Both the position numbers and the translations under genes were made by a program. A stretch of DNA of 49,597 nucleotides from an uncultured Phycisphaera sp. GTDB lineage: Bacteria; Planctomycetota; Phycisphaerae; Phycisphaerales; SM1A02. The notes under the pieces were generated by a model that worked only from the letters and a program-made list of their open reading frames with translations, had not been told where the DNA came from and ran no database searches. The DNA is taken from positions 1 through 49,597 of the forward strand of contig CALFOM010000170.1 of assembly GCA_937919685.1 (NCBI GenBank). Direction: 5' to 3'. This document shows, one piece after another, positions 17,444 to 25,348 of the stretch (position 1 is its first letter; every line of letters begins with the position of its first letter).

Positions 17444-17737
17444 ATGCAGATCATCGTGACCGGGCGGCACGTGGCACTTACCCCGCCGATCGAACAATAC
17501 GCCATCAAGAGATGCGATCACCTCGAGAAATTCCGAGACCACGTCCAAGCGATCGAGCTCGTTCTCGACAAGGTGCATCTGGACTTTGAAGTCGAGGCCA
17601 AGGTCGATGTGCCCCATCACCCGACGATCATCGGAAAGTCCTCAAACACAGACCTCTACGCAGGAATCGACCAGGCCGTGGACAAAGTCGTCAGACAACT
17701 CCACGACTGGAAAGAAAAGATCCAGAGTCACAAGTAG
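17444..17737 (+). CDS. hpf: Ribosome hibernation promoting factor, short form
   Basis: Binds the 30S decoding region and stabilises inactive 70S or 100S ribosomes in slow growth. The 97 residues are the short form: the beta-alpha-beta-beta-beta-alpha core begins MQIIVTGRHVALTPPIEQY and ends with the helix DLYAGIDQAVDKVVRQLHDWKEK, with no C-terminal dimerisation domain. A clear AAGGAG lies 8 nt before the ATG. Downstream genes encode PTS phosphocarriers, the same neighbourhood (hpf-ptsN-HPr) known from proteobacterial rpoN operons, but here without rpoN. Confidence 0.9.
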   Translation: MQIIVTGRHVALTPPIEQYAIKRCDHLEKFRDHVQAIELVLDKVHLDFEVEAKVDVPHHPTIIGKSSNTDLYAGIDQAVDKVVRQLHDWKEKIQSHK

Positions 17738-17760
17738 TCCTTTAAGCCCCGGAACCAGAC

Positions 17761-18237
17761 ATGAAGCTTCGCGAAATCGTGGTCGAAAAGGCCATCATCA
17801 CTTCCCTCGAATCCTCCAAACGCGACGAGGTCCTCGGGGAACTCCTCGATGCGCTCGTCGCATCCGACGCCATCGCTGCGGATCAACGAGATACCTATCT
17901 CAAGGAGGCACTCAAGCGGGAACGGAAGGGCTCGACCGGATTCGGCCATGGTGTCGCCGTCCCCCACGTCAAGGCGGCGGGCCTCGAGCGACTCACGGTC
18001 GCCATCGGCATCAGCGAGGCGGGCGTCGACTTCAACGCGCTCGACAAGCAGCCTGTCCACTCGATCTTCCTCCTCATCAGCCCCGAAGAACGACCCGAAG
18101 AGCACATCGACGCCATGGAGGCGATCTTCGGAAATCTCAGCAAGGACCAGTTTCGACGCTTCCTTCGCCAGGCCGGGGACGTCGAGGAGATCATCACCCT
18201 TCTGGAGGAAGCGGACGCCGGTCAGTCCGTCGGTTGA
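17761..18237 (+). CDS. ptsN: PTS system EIIA component, PtsN-like (nitrogen/fructose type)
   Basis: A 158-residue phosphocarrier of the EIIA-fructose/Ntr fold. The active-site histidine is His69 in GFGHGVAVPHVKA, and the C-terminal ISPEERPEEHIDAMEAI segment is characteristic. No EIIB or EIIC sugar permease occurs in the window, so a regulatory role rather than sugar transport is likely. It sits 23 bp after hpf and 21 bp before ptsH, whose product would be its phosphate donor. Confidence 0.9.
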   Translation: MKLREIVVEKAIITSLESSKRDEVLGELLDALVASDAIAADQRDTYLKEALKRERKGSTGFGHGVAVPHVKAAGLERLTVAIGISEAGVDFNALDKQPVHSIFLLISPEERPEEHIDAMEAIFGNLSKDQFRRFLRQAGDVEEIITLLEEADAGQSVG

Positions 18238-18258
18238 CCTGAGTCCGAACCCAATCCG

Positions 18259-18534
18259 ATGCCTAGCCGGAAGGTGACCATCTCGAACCGCCTCGGGCTT
18301 CACGCCCGACCCGCCATGCTCCTCGCAGAGTGTGCGGGGACGTTCACATCGTCGATCGGCGTCCGACGGATGGATGCCAAGGACACCGTCGATGGGAAGT
18401 CGATCATGCAGTTGCTGATGCTCGCGGGAACCGCCGGCACGGTGCTTGAGATCACCGCGGAAGGCGACGATGCCGCGGCTGCCCTGGCATCGATTGCGGA
18501 GCTCTTCGAGCGAGGATTTGAAGACGACGAGTGA
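18259..18534 (+). CDS. ptsH: Phosphocarrier protein HPr
   Basis: A 91-residue HPr with the phosphoryl-accepting His15 in NRLGLHARPA and a conserved regulatory serine, Ser48, in DGKSIMQLLML, the site used by HPr kinase in bacteria that have one. It passes phosphate from enzyme I to EIIA proteins such as the upstream PtsN. Enzyme I and HPr kinase genes are not in the window. It is the last gene of the operon: the stop at 18532-18534 is 3 bp from the end of convergent gpsA, leaving no room for a terminator between them. Confidence 0.93.
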   Translation: MPSRKVTISNRLGLHARPAMLLAECAGTFTSSIGVRRMDAKDTVDGKSIMQLLMLAGTAGTVLEITAEGDDAAAALASIAELFERGFEDDE

Positions 18535-18537
18535 TGC

Positions 18538-19545
18538 TCAGACCTCGCGAAGCCCTTCGGCGGACGAGGGTCTGGCCATCAGTTGCTTGATCGCCAAACG
18601 AGGATCCAGATCGTCGAAGAGGATCCGACCAACCATCTCGGTGATCGGCATTTCAAGCCCCAATTCGGCTGCAGCGCGTCGAACGCTCTCGACGGTCGGT
18701 ACCCCTTCAACAACGCAATGCTGTTCCTCGAGATAATCAGCGAGCGTCGCACCGCGAGCGATCGCCTCGCCGCATGACCGATTCCGCCCCTCTGGACTGA
18801 AACAGGTGGTGGCAAGGTCACCGACTCCGGCGACCCCGAAAAAAGTATCGGATCGAGCGCCGAGGGCCAGACCGAATCGAGTCATCTCGACGAGCCCCCG
18901 CGCGAGCAAGGCACTCTTGGCGTTTGATCCGAGTTCGAGGCCGTCGCAAAATCCGGCGGCCAGCGCAATCACGTTCTTGACCGCACCCGCGAGTTCCACG
19001 CCAACGAGGTCATCGCTCTCGTAGATTCGAAGCCACCCCGTGCCGAATGCCTGATGCGTTCGGGCCGTCGCCTCGCTCGATGGCGATGCCGCCACCATCA
19101 ACGCCGGGAGTCTTCGGATCAACTCGGCGGCGATGGTCGGTCCACTGAGCGCACAGATCCGAGGATCGTCGAGCGATGCGGCGAGAATCTCGCTTGGACG
19201 AGCTCCGCTCCCGATCTCGAGCCCCTTGGCCGTGGATACCACCAAAGCGCCGGCCGGTACGCAGGAGGCGATCCGGCCCCAGACGGATCGCATGAATTGC
19301 GTGGGGATCGCATTGACCAGTACTGTCCCCTCTGCGAACGCCGAAGGATCAAATTCCAGTTCGATGGGTTCGGGAATCGGCCACCCCGGAAGCCGTGGGC
19401 TCTCGCGGGTTCTCCGAAGTTCGCTCACCGAGGACTCGAACGGGCCCCAGACCTGAACCCGGCCAGCTCCGGCTTCGACCGCGGCTGCCGCCATCGCCAG
19501 GCCCATCTGACCGTCCCCTGCGATGACGACATGCTCGTTCTTCAT
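18538..19545 (-). CDS. gpsA: Glycerol-3-phosphate dehydrogenase (NAD(P)+)
   Basis: Reduces dihydroxyacetone phosphate to sn-glycerol-3-phosphate for phospholipid synthesis. The 335 residues have an N-terminal Rossmann motif GDGQMG (usually GAGSWG), STAKGLE, the LSGPTIAAEL block, the catalytic-lysine region GVELAGAVKNVIALAAG and GVAGVGDLATTC with the substrate-binding Asn/Arg in EGRN. The altered nucleotide-binding loop keeps the glycines needed for the turn. The ATG at 19545 lies 7 nt after a TAGACT hexamer with no Shine-Dalgarno sequence. The gene converges on ptsH with a 3-bp gap. Confidence 0.93.
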   Translation of the reverse strand: MKNEHVVIAGDGQMGLAMAAAAVEAGAGRVQVWGPFESSVSELRRTRESPRLPGWPIPEPIELEFDPSAFAEGTVLVNAIPTQFMRSVWGRIASCVPAGALVVSTAKGLEIGSGARPSEILAASLDDPRICALSGPTIAAELIRRLPALMVAASPSSEATARTHQAFGTGWLRIYESDDLVGVELAGAVKNVIALAAGFCDGLELGSNAKSALLARGLVEMTRFGLALGARSDTFFGVAGVGDLATTCFSPEGRNRSCGEAIARGATLADYLEEQHCVVEGVPTVESVRRAAAELGLEMPITEMVGRILFDDLDPRLAIKQLMARPSSAEGLREV

Positions 19546-19552
19546 AATCCGA

Positions 19553-19558
19553 AGTCTA
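19553..19558 (-). promoter_or_regulatory. Predicted -10 element for leaderless gpsA
   Basis: On the minus strand TAGACT is followed by 7 nt (tcggatt) and the gpsA ATG. No ribosome-binding site is possible if transcription starts at the normal distance. Confidence 0.5.
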
Positions 19559-19745
19559 CGACAGGAGGTTTACGGAGGCTCGCCAACGACCACGAGTCTG
19601 GGTGAACCGAATCGGTATCTCGAACGTAGGGGAGAACCCGGATACACTGTTCACGCGTTTCAATAGGCTCTCTAACCGTTTGTCGGTCCATTTCAACCTG
19701 TCTATCTGCGACGCCGATCCGCCTTCCATGGCCCCGGAGATTCGA

Positions 19746-21779
19746 ATGAGCCAGATGACCGCGCCAACGCCGGCCCTCTCCCCCCAAACTCAGAACGAAG
19801 CCAGTGATCTCGGCGGACGTCGGCTTGAACGCCAGCTCTTCGTCGCCCTCCTCGGCGGCACCCTGTTGCTGGTCAGTGCCGTGGCACATCTCTTGGGCGC
19901 CAGCTCGGCCGTCGCTGACATCCCGGCCGCGATCGGGGCCATCTTGCTTCTGATCCCGCTGCTCAAGGGAGCCATTCGGGAAATGAAACGCGGCGAGCCT
20001 TCAAGTGACGCCTTGGCGACCCTCGCAGTCATCGCCGCGATCGCCGTCAACGATCTCCGGACCGCCGGCTTTCTCGCGCTCTTCCTATGGCTTTCCAAGC
20101 TCGTTCTAAGCCGGACCGCGTGGGGTGCCCAGCGGGCGATCCGCGAACTCGTCGAACTCACGCCGGATGCCGCTCGACGGCTCGACGAGAACGGCGTCGA
20201 ATCCGAAGTCAAACTCGCCGACCTCAAGGTCGGGGACATCGTCCGAATCCGTCCCGGCGAGAATCTCCCGGTCGACGGCTGCGTGGTGACCGGCTCGAGC
20301 TCGATCAATCAGGCATCACTCACCGGCGAAGCGGTTCCGATCGAAGCGATGCCGGGAATCGACGTCTATGCCGGCACCACCAACCTCACCGGACAGATCG
20401 ACGTCACGGTGACCGCGGTCGCCGATCAAACCACGATCGGCAAGGTCGAGTCCCTGATCCGTGAGGCGGAGAGCGCGCGGAGCGATCGCCAGGACATCAT
20501 TGAACGGCTGGCCGGGTTCTACGTGCCGGTCGTCATCATGGTCTCGGCACTGGTCTGGTTCTTCACGGTTCGAAGTCCGGATCGCGATGAAGCAGCAATC
20601 CGCGCTATCACCGTGCTGGTGGTGACCTGTCCGGGCGCCCTGCTCATTGCCTATCCGACCGCGATGGTCGCCGCCTTCGCCAGTGCGGCGAGGCTCGGCA
20701 TCATGATCAAGCAGACTCGAACCCTCGAGAACGCCGCCGTCGTGGACACCGTGGTGATGGACAAGACCGGAACCCTGACCACCGGTCAATTCGCGGTCAG
20801 TCGTCTCGCCCCGGTAGAAGGCGTCGATGGTGCGACGCTCCTCCAGGCCGCGGCGGATGCCGAACAGAGTTCGAACCACCCGCTCGCACGCTCCATCCTC
20901 GACACCGCGAAGAAAGCGAAGATCACCGCCGCACCGATCACCGATTACATCGAAGTGCACGGGCGCGGCGTTCGCGCCACACGCGAAGACGGTGTGATCT
21001 CGGCCGGCCGAGGCGCCTGGCTTCGTGAACTCTCGCCGGGCATCGCGGATCAGGTCACGGAAGTCGAAGAGAAAATCGCCGGAATGTCCAGCGTTCATGT
21101 GATGCTGGGCGACCGATATCTCGGAGCCGTCGGTCTCGAGGACAAACTTCGTCGCAATGCCAGCGAAGTCGTCCAACATCTCCGCAGACTGGGCGTCCGC
21201 CGGATCTGCATCTTCACCGGCGACCGATTGGACGTCGCAAAGCGAGTCGGCCAGTCGGTGGGTGTCGACTCCGTCGAGGCGGAATGCCTCCCGGAAGAGA
21301 AGCACGCCGAACTGAAGAACCTCATCGCCAACGGCCATCGAACCCTGGTGGTCGGTGACGGCATCAACGATGGACCGATCCTCGCCACGGCCGATGTTGG
21401 CGTCGCGATGGGCCTCTCCGGCTCTGATATCGCAACCAACTCAGCCGGCGTGGCACTGATGCATGATGACCTCCGACATGTCCCATTCCTGCTGGAGATC
21501 GCTCGTCGGACCAAGGGCATCATCACGCAGAACATCGCCGTGAGCCTTCTACTGGCGGTGGTCGGACTCGCCCTCGCGGCGACCGGCAACATCAACATCT
21601 GGCTGACCCCCTTCTATCAGGCGGTTGCCTACCTCTTCGTGATTCTGAACAGTCTGCGACTCGTCCGGTTCGGCGAGGACTTCGCCGAAGATGCTCAGGC
21701 CCGTCGTGATCTTGAGGCGGAACGGGAACGACTGAAGAGCCGAAGCCGTGACGCCTCCGTTCGACTCGCCCGGAGCTGA
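19746..21779 (+). CDS. Heavy-metal-type (P1B) P-type ATPase with a CPG transmembrane motif
   Basis: An ATP-driven cation pump of 677 residues. It has the actuator motif LTGEAVP (192-198), phosphorylated Asp339 in DKTGTLTT, the P1B-specific histidine-proline pair in SSNHPLA (378-379), and hinge GDGINDGP. About eight membrane helices are seen and there is no N-terminal heavy-metal-binding domain. The ion-binding helix reads TCPGALL (295-297 CPG) where copper, zinc and cadmium pumps have CPC and cobalt/iron pumps have SPC, so the cation cannot be named. The ATG at 19746 has GGAG 6 nt upstream; an in-frame ATG at 19728 and a GTG at 19602 are less convincing. Confidence 0.88.
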   Translation: MSQMTAPTPALSPQTQNEASDLGGRRLERQLFVALLGGTLLLVSAVAHLLGASSAVADIPAAIGAILLLIPLLKGAIREMKRGEPSSDALATLAVIAAIAVNDLRTAGFLALFLWLSKLVLSRTAWGAQRAIRELVELTPDAARRLDENGVESEVKLADLKVGDIVRIRPGENLPVDGCVVTGSSSINQASLTGEAVPIEAMPGIDVYAGTTNLTGQIDVTVTAVADQTTIGKVESLIREAESARSDRQDIIERLAGFYVPVVIMVSALVWFFTVRSPDRDEAAIRAITVLVVTCPGALLIAYPTAMVAAFASAARLGIMIKQTRTLENAAVVDTVVMDKTGTLTTGQFAVSRLAPVEGVDGATLLQAAADAEQSSNHPLARSILDTAKKAKITAAPITDYIEVHGRGVRATREDGVISAGRGAWLRELSPGIADQVTEVEEKIAGMSSVHVMLGDRYLGAVGLEDKLRRNASEVVQHLRRLGVRRICIFTGDRLDVAKRVGQSVGVDSVEAECLPEEKHAELKNLIANGHRTLVVGDGINDGPILATADVGVAMGLSGSDIATNSAGVALMHDDLRHVPFLLEIARRTKGIITQNIAVSLLLAVVGLALAATGNINIWLTPFYQAVAYLFVILNSLRLVRFGEDFAEDAQARRDLEAERERLKSRSRDASVRLARS

Positions 21780-21892
21780 CTCGCCCAAGATCAACGGCCC
21801 GGCGGTCCACTTGATCGGTGAAATCGGATACCACGGGTTCCGAACAAGGTTCGGTCGTTCGCTCCGGCTGTCCCCTTTGGAACCACACTCTG

Positions 21893-22183
21893 ATGAACCT
21901 TCTCCTGCTCGCTCAAGTCGCTCAAGACGCCCCTGAACCCGGTGGAACATGGGCAGCGCTCGTCGAGTCGGACAGCATGGTGGTCCTGATCGTCTTCACC
22001 GCCGGTGCGATCATCACGGTGACCGCCATCTTGGCGGGCATCGCCAAGCAAATCCTCGTCGGCCGGACCCAGGAACGAACCCGCCAAGAAGTTGCGGCCT
22101 ACGTGGCGGAAGGCTCAATGACCGCCGACGAAGGCGAACGACTTCTCAACGCCGGGACAAAGAACCACCCCGATTCCAAGTGA
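21893..22183 (+). CDS. Small single-span membrane protein
   Basis: A 96-residue protein with one strong transmembrane segment (about 29-51, MVVLIVFTAGAIITVTAILAGIAK). It ends in a basic helix and a short helical hairpin, RQEVAAYVAEGSMTADEGERLL, a SHOCT-like pattern often found at the ends of small membrane or stress proteins. The ATG at 21893 begins directly before a hydrophobic MNLLLL stretch; an in-frame start at 21818 adds residues that do not look coding. Function unknown. It lies between the metal ATPase and the glycosyltransferase on the same strand. Confidence 0.65.
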   Translation: MNLLLLAQVAQDAPEPGGTWAALVESDSMVVLIVFTAGAIITVTAILAGIAKQILVGRTQERTRQEVAAYVAEGSMTADEGERLLNAGTKNHPDSK

Positions 22184-22212
22184 CCCGGGGAGGTCTGATC
22201 CGGGCTTTGAGT

Positions 22213-22218
22213 TAGGCT
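22213..22218 (+). promoter_or_regulatory. Predicted -10 element for a leaderless glycosyltransferase transcript
   Basis: TAGGCT lies 7 nt before the ATG at 22226. The same hexamer precedes the ArgE-like gene on the other strand. Confidence 0.5.
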
Positions 22219-22225
22219 CTCCGGC

Positions 22226-23941
22226 ATGCTCGATGTGCCCGGCCGAGAACCGACGAACAACTCCCTCAAATCGCTTCGCCGACACCGGGAAAAACTTGCT
22301 CGCCAGCTTGATGCCCTTGTTCAAGATGCCGCTTGGGTCTTCGAGCCATTCTTCGATCCGCCGCTACCCCAGCCGTTAGCTCTCCCCAGATCGGGGCCGC
22401 GCCCGTACGCGATCTTCGTGCTCGGCTGCGGGACGGGGCAGGTCATCGAACTGGTCCGTCAGAGCATGGCGAACGAGAAGATGAAGACGATCGTCGTGGT
22501 CGTAGAGCCGGATCTCGCCAGACTTCGCCGCTCCTTCCAGATGCACGACTGGTCGAATGCGATCATCGATCCGAACGTCCGCTTCGCGGTAGGCGAAGAC
22601 CTCGACTTGGCAGTTCGCGAGGCCGTTCCGGATGCGATCGACCCGGTCCGGAACATCGCCCTCGGGGTGGCGATCCTCCCCGGTGAGCACTCTCCCCGTT
22701 TTATGGCGATCCGTGAACGAATTCAGAATCTCGGTATCGCCGCCGACCTCGCATTTCAAGAAGCGGTGGCGGCGAATGCAAAGACTCGGCAACGTGCCCC
22801 TGGTCAACCGCGACTCGCCCCCGGACCGCTTCGAATCGGAAGCGTCGTCGATGCGAATTCCACGGCACTCCGTCATCTGGCGAAAGCGATCGGGCACGCT
22901 GCGAAAAGCGCGGGACATGACCCACGGATCAGAATCTCGGACCAGCAGCGAGATCCTTTCGTGGAGGCGGATGATGCCCGATACGTGCTCGATGCAGATC
23001 CGGACATGTTTCTCAGCTTCCTCCGGCCCGGTTCGATGCTCTGCCCCTGGCGAACGGACTTTCCTTCGATCGTGCTGGTCAGTTCAAGTCCGCGGCTGAT
23101 TCCCATTCAGACGTTTCCCTGGAGCGATCGCGAATTGGTGATCGTCGCGGGCGAGCATTTCGCCGGCCCCTTCCGGGATCTCGGCATCGAGCCGTTGATC
23201 CGCCGACTGGCGACTGAAGTTCCGGACATCGCCGCTCTAGAGCGTGAAGCCGCGGCACCCTGTGACGTCTGCATCGTCGGGAATCTTCCGAGAATCCACC
23301 TCGATTCGCGCCTGCCCGAAAGCGTCGAGCGTCGCATCGGCGAACTCGCGGACCGCTGGGTCGCCCGACCCGAGCAAGTCGTCGAGGATCTCCTTGGAGA
23401 AGCTGGCCTTTCCTGCTCCTCAGAGTTCCCCCTCGATCTCATCCTTGCGTACGAGGCAACTCGGCGACGACGAATCGCGGCGGCAATTCACCTCGCAGAT
23501 TGCGGTTTCAATGTCCGCGTTCACGGCGACGCGCAATGGAAAACCCCTCTCGCCAGAACCGCCGCCGCCAAGTGCTGGCACGGCTGGGTGGAATCGGGAA
23601 ATCGGCAATCGGCGGCATTCCGCGCCGCTTCAGTCTCCTTGAACGTCGGATCCTTCGCCGCTCCCGACATGCTCAACATGCGGGCCTTCGACATCCCCGC
23701 GGCGGGCGGCGTCTTAATCTCCGATGACGAACCCGCGCTGCACACCGCCTTCGAGGTCGGAACCGAGGCGCTCGCGTTCAAAGGGATCGAGGAACTACCG
23801 GCACTTGTCTCTGGCATCCTCGCGGATCCCGGCCGCCGAGCATCGATCGCGGCAGCAGGCAGAGCCCGGGTGGAACGCGATCACTCTTGGAACGTCTGGT
23901 GGACATGGGCCGAGGCCCGTCTTCGCGAACGCTTCGGCTGA
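22226..23941 (+). CDS. Two-domain glycosyltransferase: Maf/DUF115-like N-terminus and CgeB-like C-terminus
   Basis: A 571-residue protein. The N-terminal part has a Rossmann-like region PYAIFVLGCGTGQVIELV (about 59-76) followed by a VVVEPDL strand. This recalls the DUF115/MptE-like domain of motility-accessory (flagellin glycosylation) proteins. The C-terminal third contains LNVGSFAAPDMLNMRAFDIPAAGGVLI (from about residue 474), the conserved core of CgeB-type GT-B enzymes, with the Arg/Glu-like donor site and a final RVERDHSWNVWWTW helix. I infer protein or polysaccharide glycosylation in the cytoplasm. No flagellar or sialic-acid genes are nearby to confirm a flagellin target. The start follows a -10 hexamer by 7 nt. 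Confidence 0.72.
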   Translation: MLDVPGREPTNNSLKSLRRHREKLARQLDALVQDAAWVFEPFFDPPLPQPLALPRSGPRPYAIFVLGCGTGQVIELVRQSMANEKMKTIVVVVEPDLARLRRSFQMHDWSNAIIDPNVRFAVGEDLDLAVREAVPDAIDPVRNIALGVAILPGEHSPRFMAIRERIQNLGIAADLAFQEAVAANAKTRQRAPGQPRLAPGPLRIGSVVDANSTALRHLAKAIGHAAKSAGHDPRIRISDQQRDPFVEADDARYVLDADPDMFLSFLRPGSMLCPWRTDFPSIVLVSSSPRLIPIQTFPWSDRELVIVAGEHFAGPFRDLGIEPLIRRLATEVPDIAALEREAAAPCDVCIVGNLPRIHLDSRLPESVERRIGELADRWVARPEQVVEDLLGEAGLSCSSEFPLDLILAYEATRRRRIAAAIHLADCGFNVRVHGDAQWKTPLARTAAAKCWHGWVESGNRQSAAFRAASVSLNVGSFAAPDMLNMRAFDIPAAGGVLISDDEPALHTAFEVGTEALAFKGIEELPALVSGILADPGRRASIAAAGRARVERDHSWNVWWTWAEARLRERFG

Positions 23942-23972
23942 TCCGGAAACTTGTTCGAACCCACCATGTACT

Positions 23973-24021
23973 GACCAGTGATGGACCAGTGATGGGCCAG
24001 TGATGGGCCAGTGATGGACCA
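23973..24021. repeat. 11-bp tandem repeat, four and a half copies
   Basis: Units of the form g(a/g)ccagtgatg run head to tail at 23973, 23984, 23995 and 24006, followed by gacca. The position differing between A and G alternates in pairs. They lie in the 150 bp between two convergent genes. Confidence 0.92.
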
Positions 24022-24065
24022 CAAGAAGACGCCGACGCGTCCAGACGTTGTCATTTGATCGCTGC

Positions 24066-24097
24066 GATCAGGCGATCAGGCGATCAGGCGATCAGGC
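24066..24097. repeat. 8-bp tandem repeat, four perfect copies
   Basis: The unit gatcaggc repeats at 24066, 24074, 24082 and 24090. The fbaB stop codon (24092-24094 on the minus strand) lies inside the last unit. Each unit read on the minus strand holds TGA, but frames shift because 8 is not a multiple of 3. Confidence 0.95.
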
Positions 24098-25153
24098 AAT
24101 AGTGACTGAATCGTCCAGGTAGACGTTCTGGATCTCGTTCAACAACTCGATGCCCTCGGCCATCGGCCGTTGGAACGCCTTGCGGCCCGAGATCATGCCC
24201 ATGCCGCCCGCCCGCTTGTTGATGACCGCGGTCCGAACCGCCTGTCCGAAGTCATTGTCACCGCTGCCACCACCGGAATTGATGAGCCCGGCACGGCCGC
24301 AATAACAGTTGAGCACCTGGTATCTCGTCAGATCGATGGGGTGATCCGAACAGAGATCGGTGTAGATCCGCTTATCGAACTTCCCATAGCTCGAATCGCC
24401 CATGTTGAGCATCTCGTAGCCGCCATTGAGTTCGGGTTGCTTCTGCTTGATGATGTCGGCCTCAATCGTGACGCCGAGATGATTGGCCTGGCCCGTGAGG
24501 TCGGAAGAGACGTGATAGTCCTTGCCGTCCTTATTGAACGCGTCGTTTCGGAGGTAACACCAGAGAATCGTCGCCATTCCGAGTTCGTGCGCCCGATGAA
24601 AGGCCTCGGCGACTTCGATGATCTGTCGATCCGAGTCATCCGAACCGAAGTAGATCGTCGCGCCGACCGCCGCCGCGCCGAGATCCCACGCTTCGTCGAC
24701 CGAGCCGAACATGATCTGGCTGAAGTGATTCGGGAACGTCAGCAGTTCGTTGTGGTTCAATTTCACGATGAAGGGAATCCGATGAGCGTACTTTCGGCTC
24801 ACACTTCCCAACACTCCGAAGGTCGTCGCGACGGCGTTGCATCCGCCTTCGATTGCGAGTTCGACGATCTTCTCGCCATCGAAGTAGATCGGGTTCTTCG
24901 CAAAGCTCGCGCCCGCGGCATGTTCGATCCCCTGATCGACCGGGAGAATCGAGACATATCCCGTGCCCCCGAGCCGACCGTGGTCGTAGATCGACTGGAT
25001 GTTCTTGAGCACCTGAGGACTACGATCGGTCTGCATCCAGACCCGTTCGACGAAGTCTGGACCTGGAAGATGGAGAAGATCGCTGGAGACCTTGGCGGTG
25101 TGATTGAGCAGACTGTCTGCTTCGCTGCCGAGTCGTTCGGGGATGGATGGCAT
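24092..25153 (-). CDS. fbaB: Fructose-bisphosphate aldolase class I (FbaB/DhnA type)
   Basis: Cleaves fructose-1,6-bisphosphate in glycolysis, or condenses the trioses in gluconeogenesis, through a Schiff base. The 353 residues follow E. coli FbaB from end to end: [59 protein letters not shown] with the probable catalytic lysine at 236, [12 protein letters not shown], and [15 protein letters not shown]. This class is unrelated to the zinc class II enzymes. A TATGAT hexamer at 25223-25228 (minus) is a candidate -10, giving a leader of about 60 nt. The stop codon is embedded in a tandem repeat. Confidence 0.96.
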   Translation of the reverse strand: MPSIPERLGSEADSLLNHTAKVSSDLLHLPGPDFVERVWMQTDRSPQVLKNIQSIYDHGRLGGTGYVSILPVDQGIEHAAGASFAKNPIYFDGEKIVELAIEGGCNAVATTFGVLGSVSRKYAHRIPFIVKLNHNELLTFPNHFSQIMFGSVDEAWDLGAAAVGATIYFGSDDSDRQIIEVAEAFHRAHELGMATILWCYLRNDAFNKDGKDYHVSSDLTGQANHLGVTIEADIIKQKQPELNGGYEMLNMGDSSYGKFDKRIYTDLCSDHPIDLTRYQVLNCYCGRAGLINSGGGSGDNDFGQAVRTAVINKRAGGMGMISGRKAFQRPMAEGIELLNEIQNVYLDDSVTIA

Positions 25154-25222
25154 CTTCGGAGTGCTTTCGAAAACTGAGGTTGAAATCGGGCCTCACTGGG
25201 AACTGGCCCCGTCGGAACGGCC

Positions 25223-25228
25223 ATCATA
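25223..25228 (-). promoter_or_regulatory. Candidate -10 element for fbaB
   Basis: TATGAT on the minus strand, 69 nt before the fbaB ATG. No convincing -35 was found. Unlike several other genes here it would give a normal untranslated leader. Confidence 0.35.
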
Positions 25229-25348
25229 GGAAAGTCCTCGAGCTTCGATCGAGATCATCCGTGAATCAGGGATTCAGTTCCCGCCAACCAAGTACTTGAT
25301 GGCTAAATTCGCCAACCGAACCTGATTCCTTCGTACAATCCCCGTCCC

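Noticed and set aside
23973-24097. CRISPR-like array
   Set aside because: The units are contiguous, only 8 and 11 bp long, and have no spacers.
24170-25177. 335-codon plus-strand frame opposite fbaB
   Set aside because: fbaB matches its family over the full length; the opposite frame has no recognisable domain.
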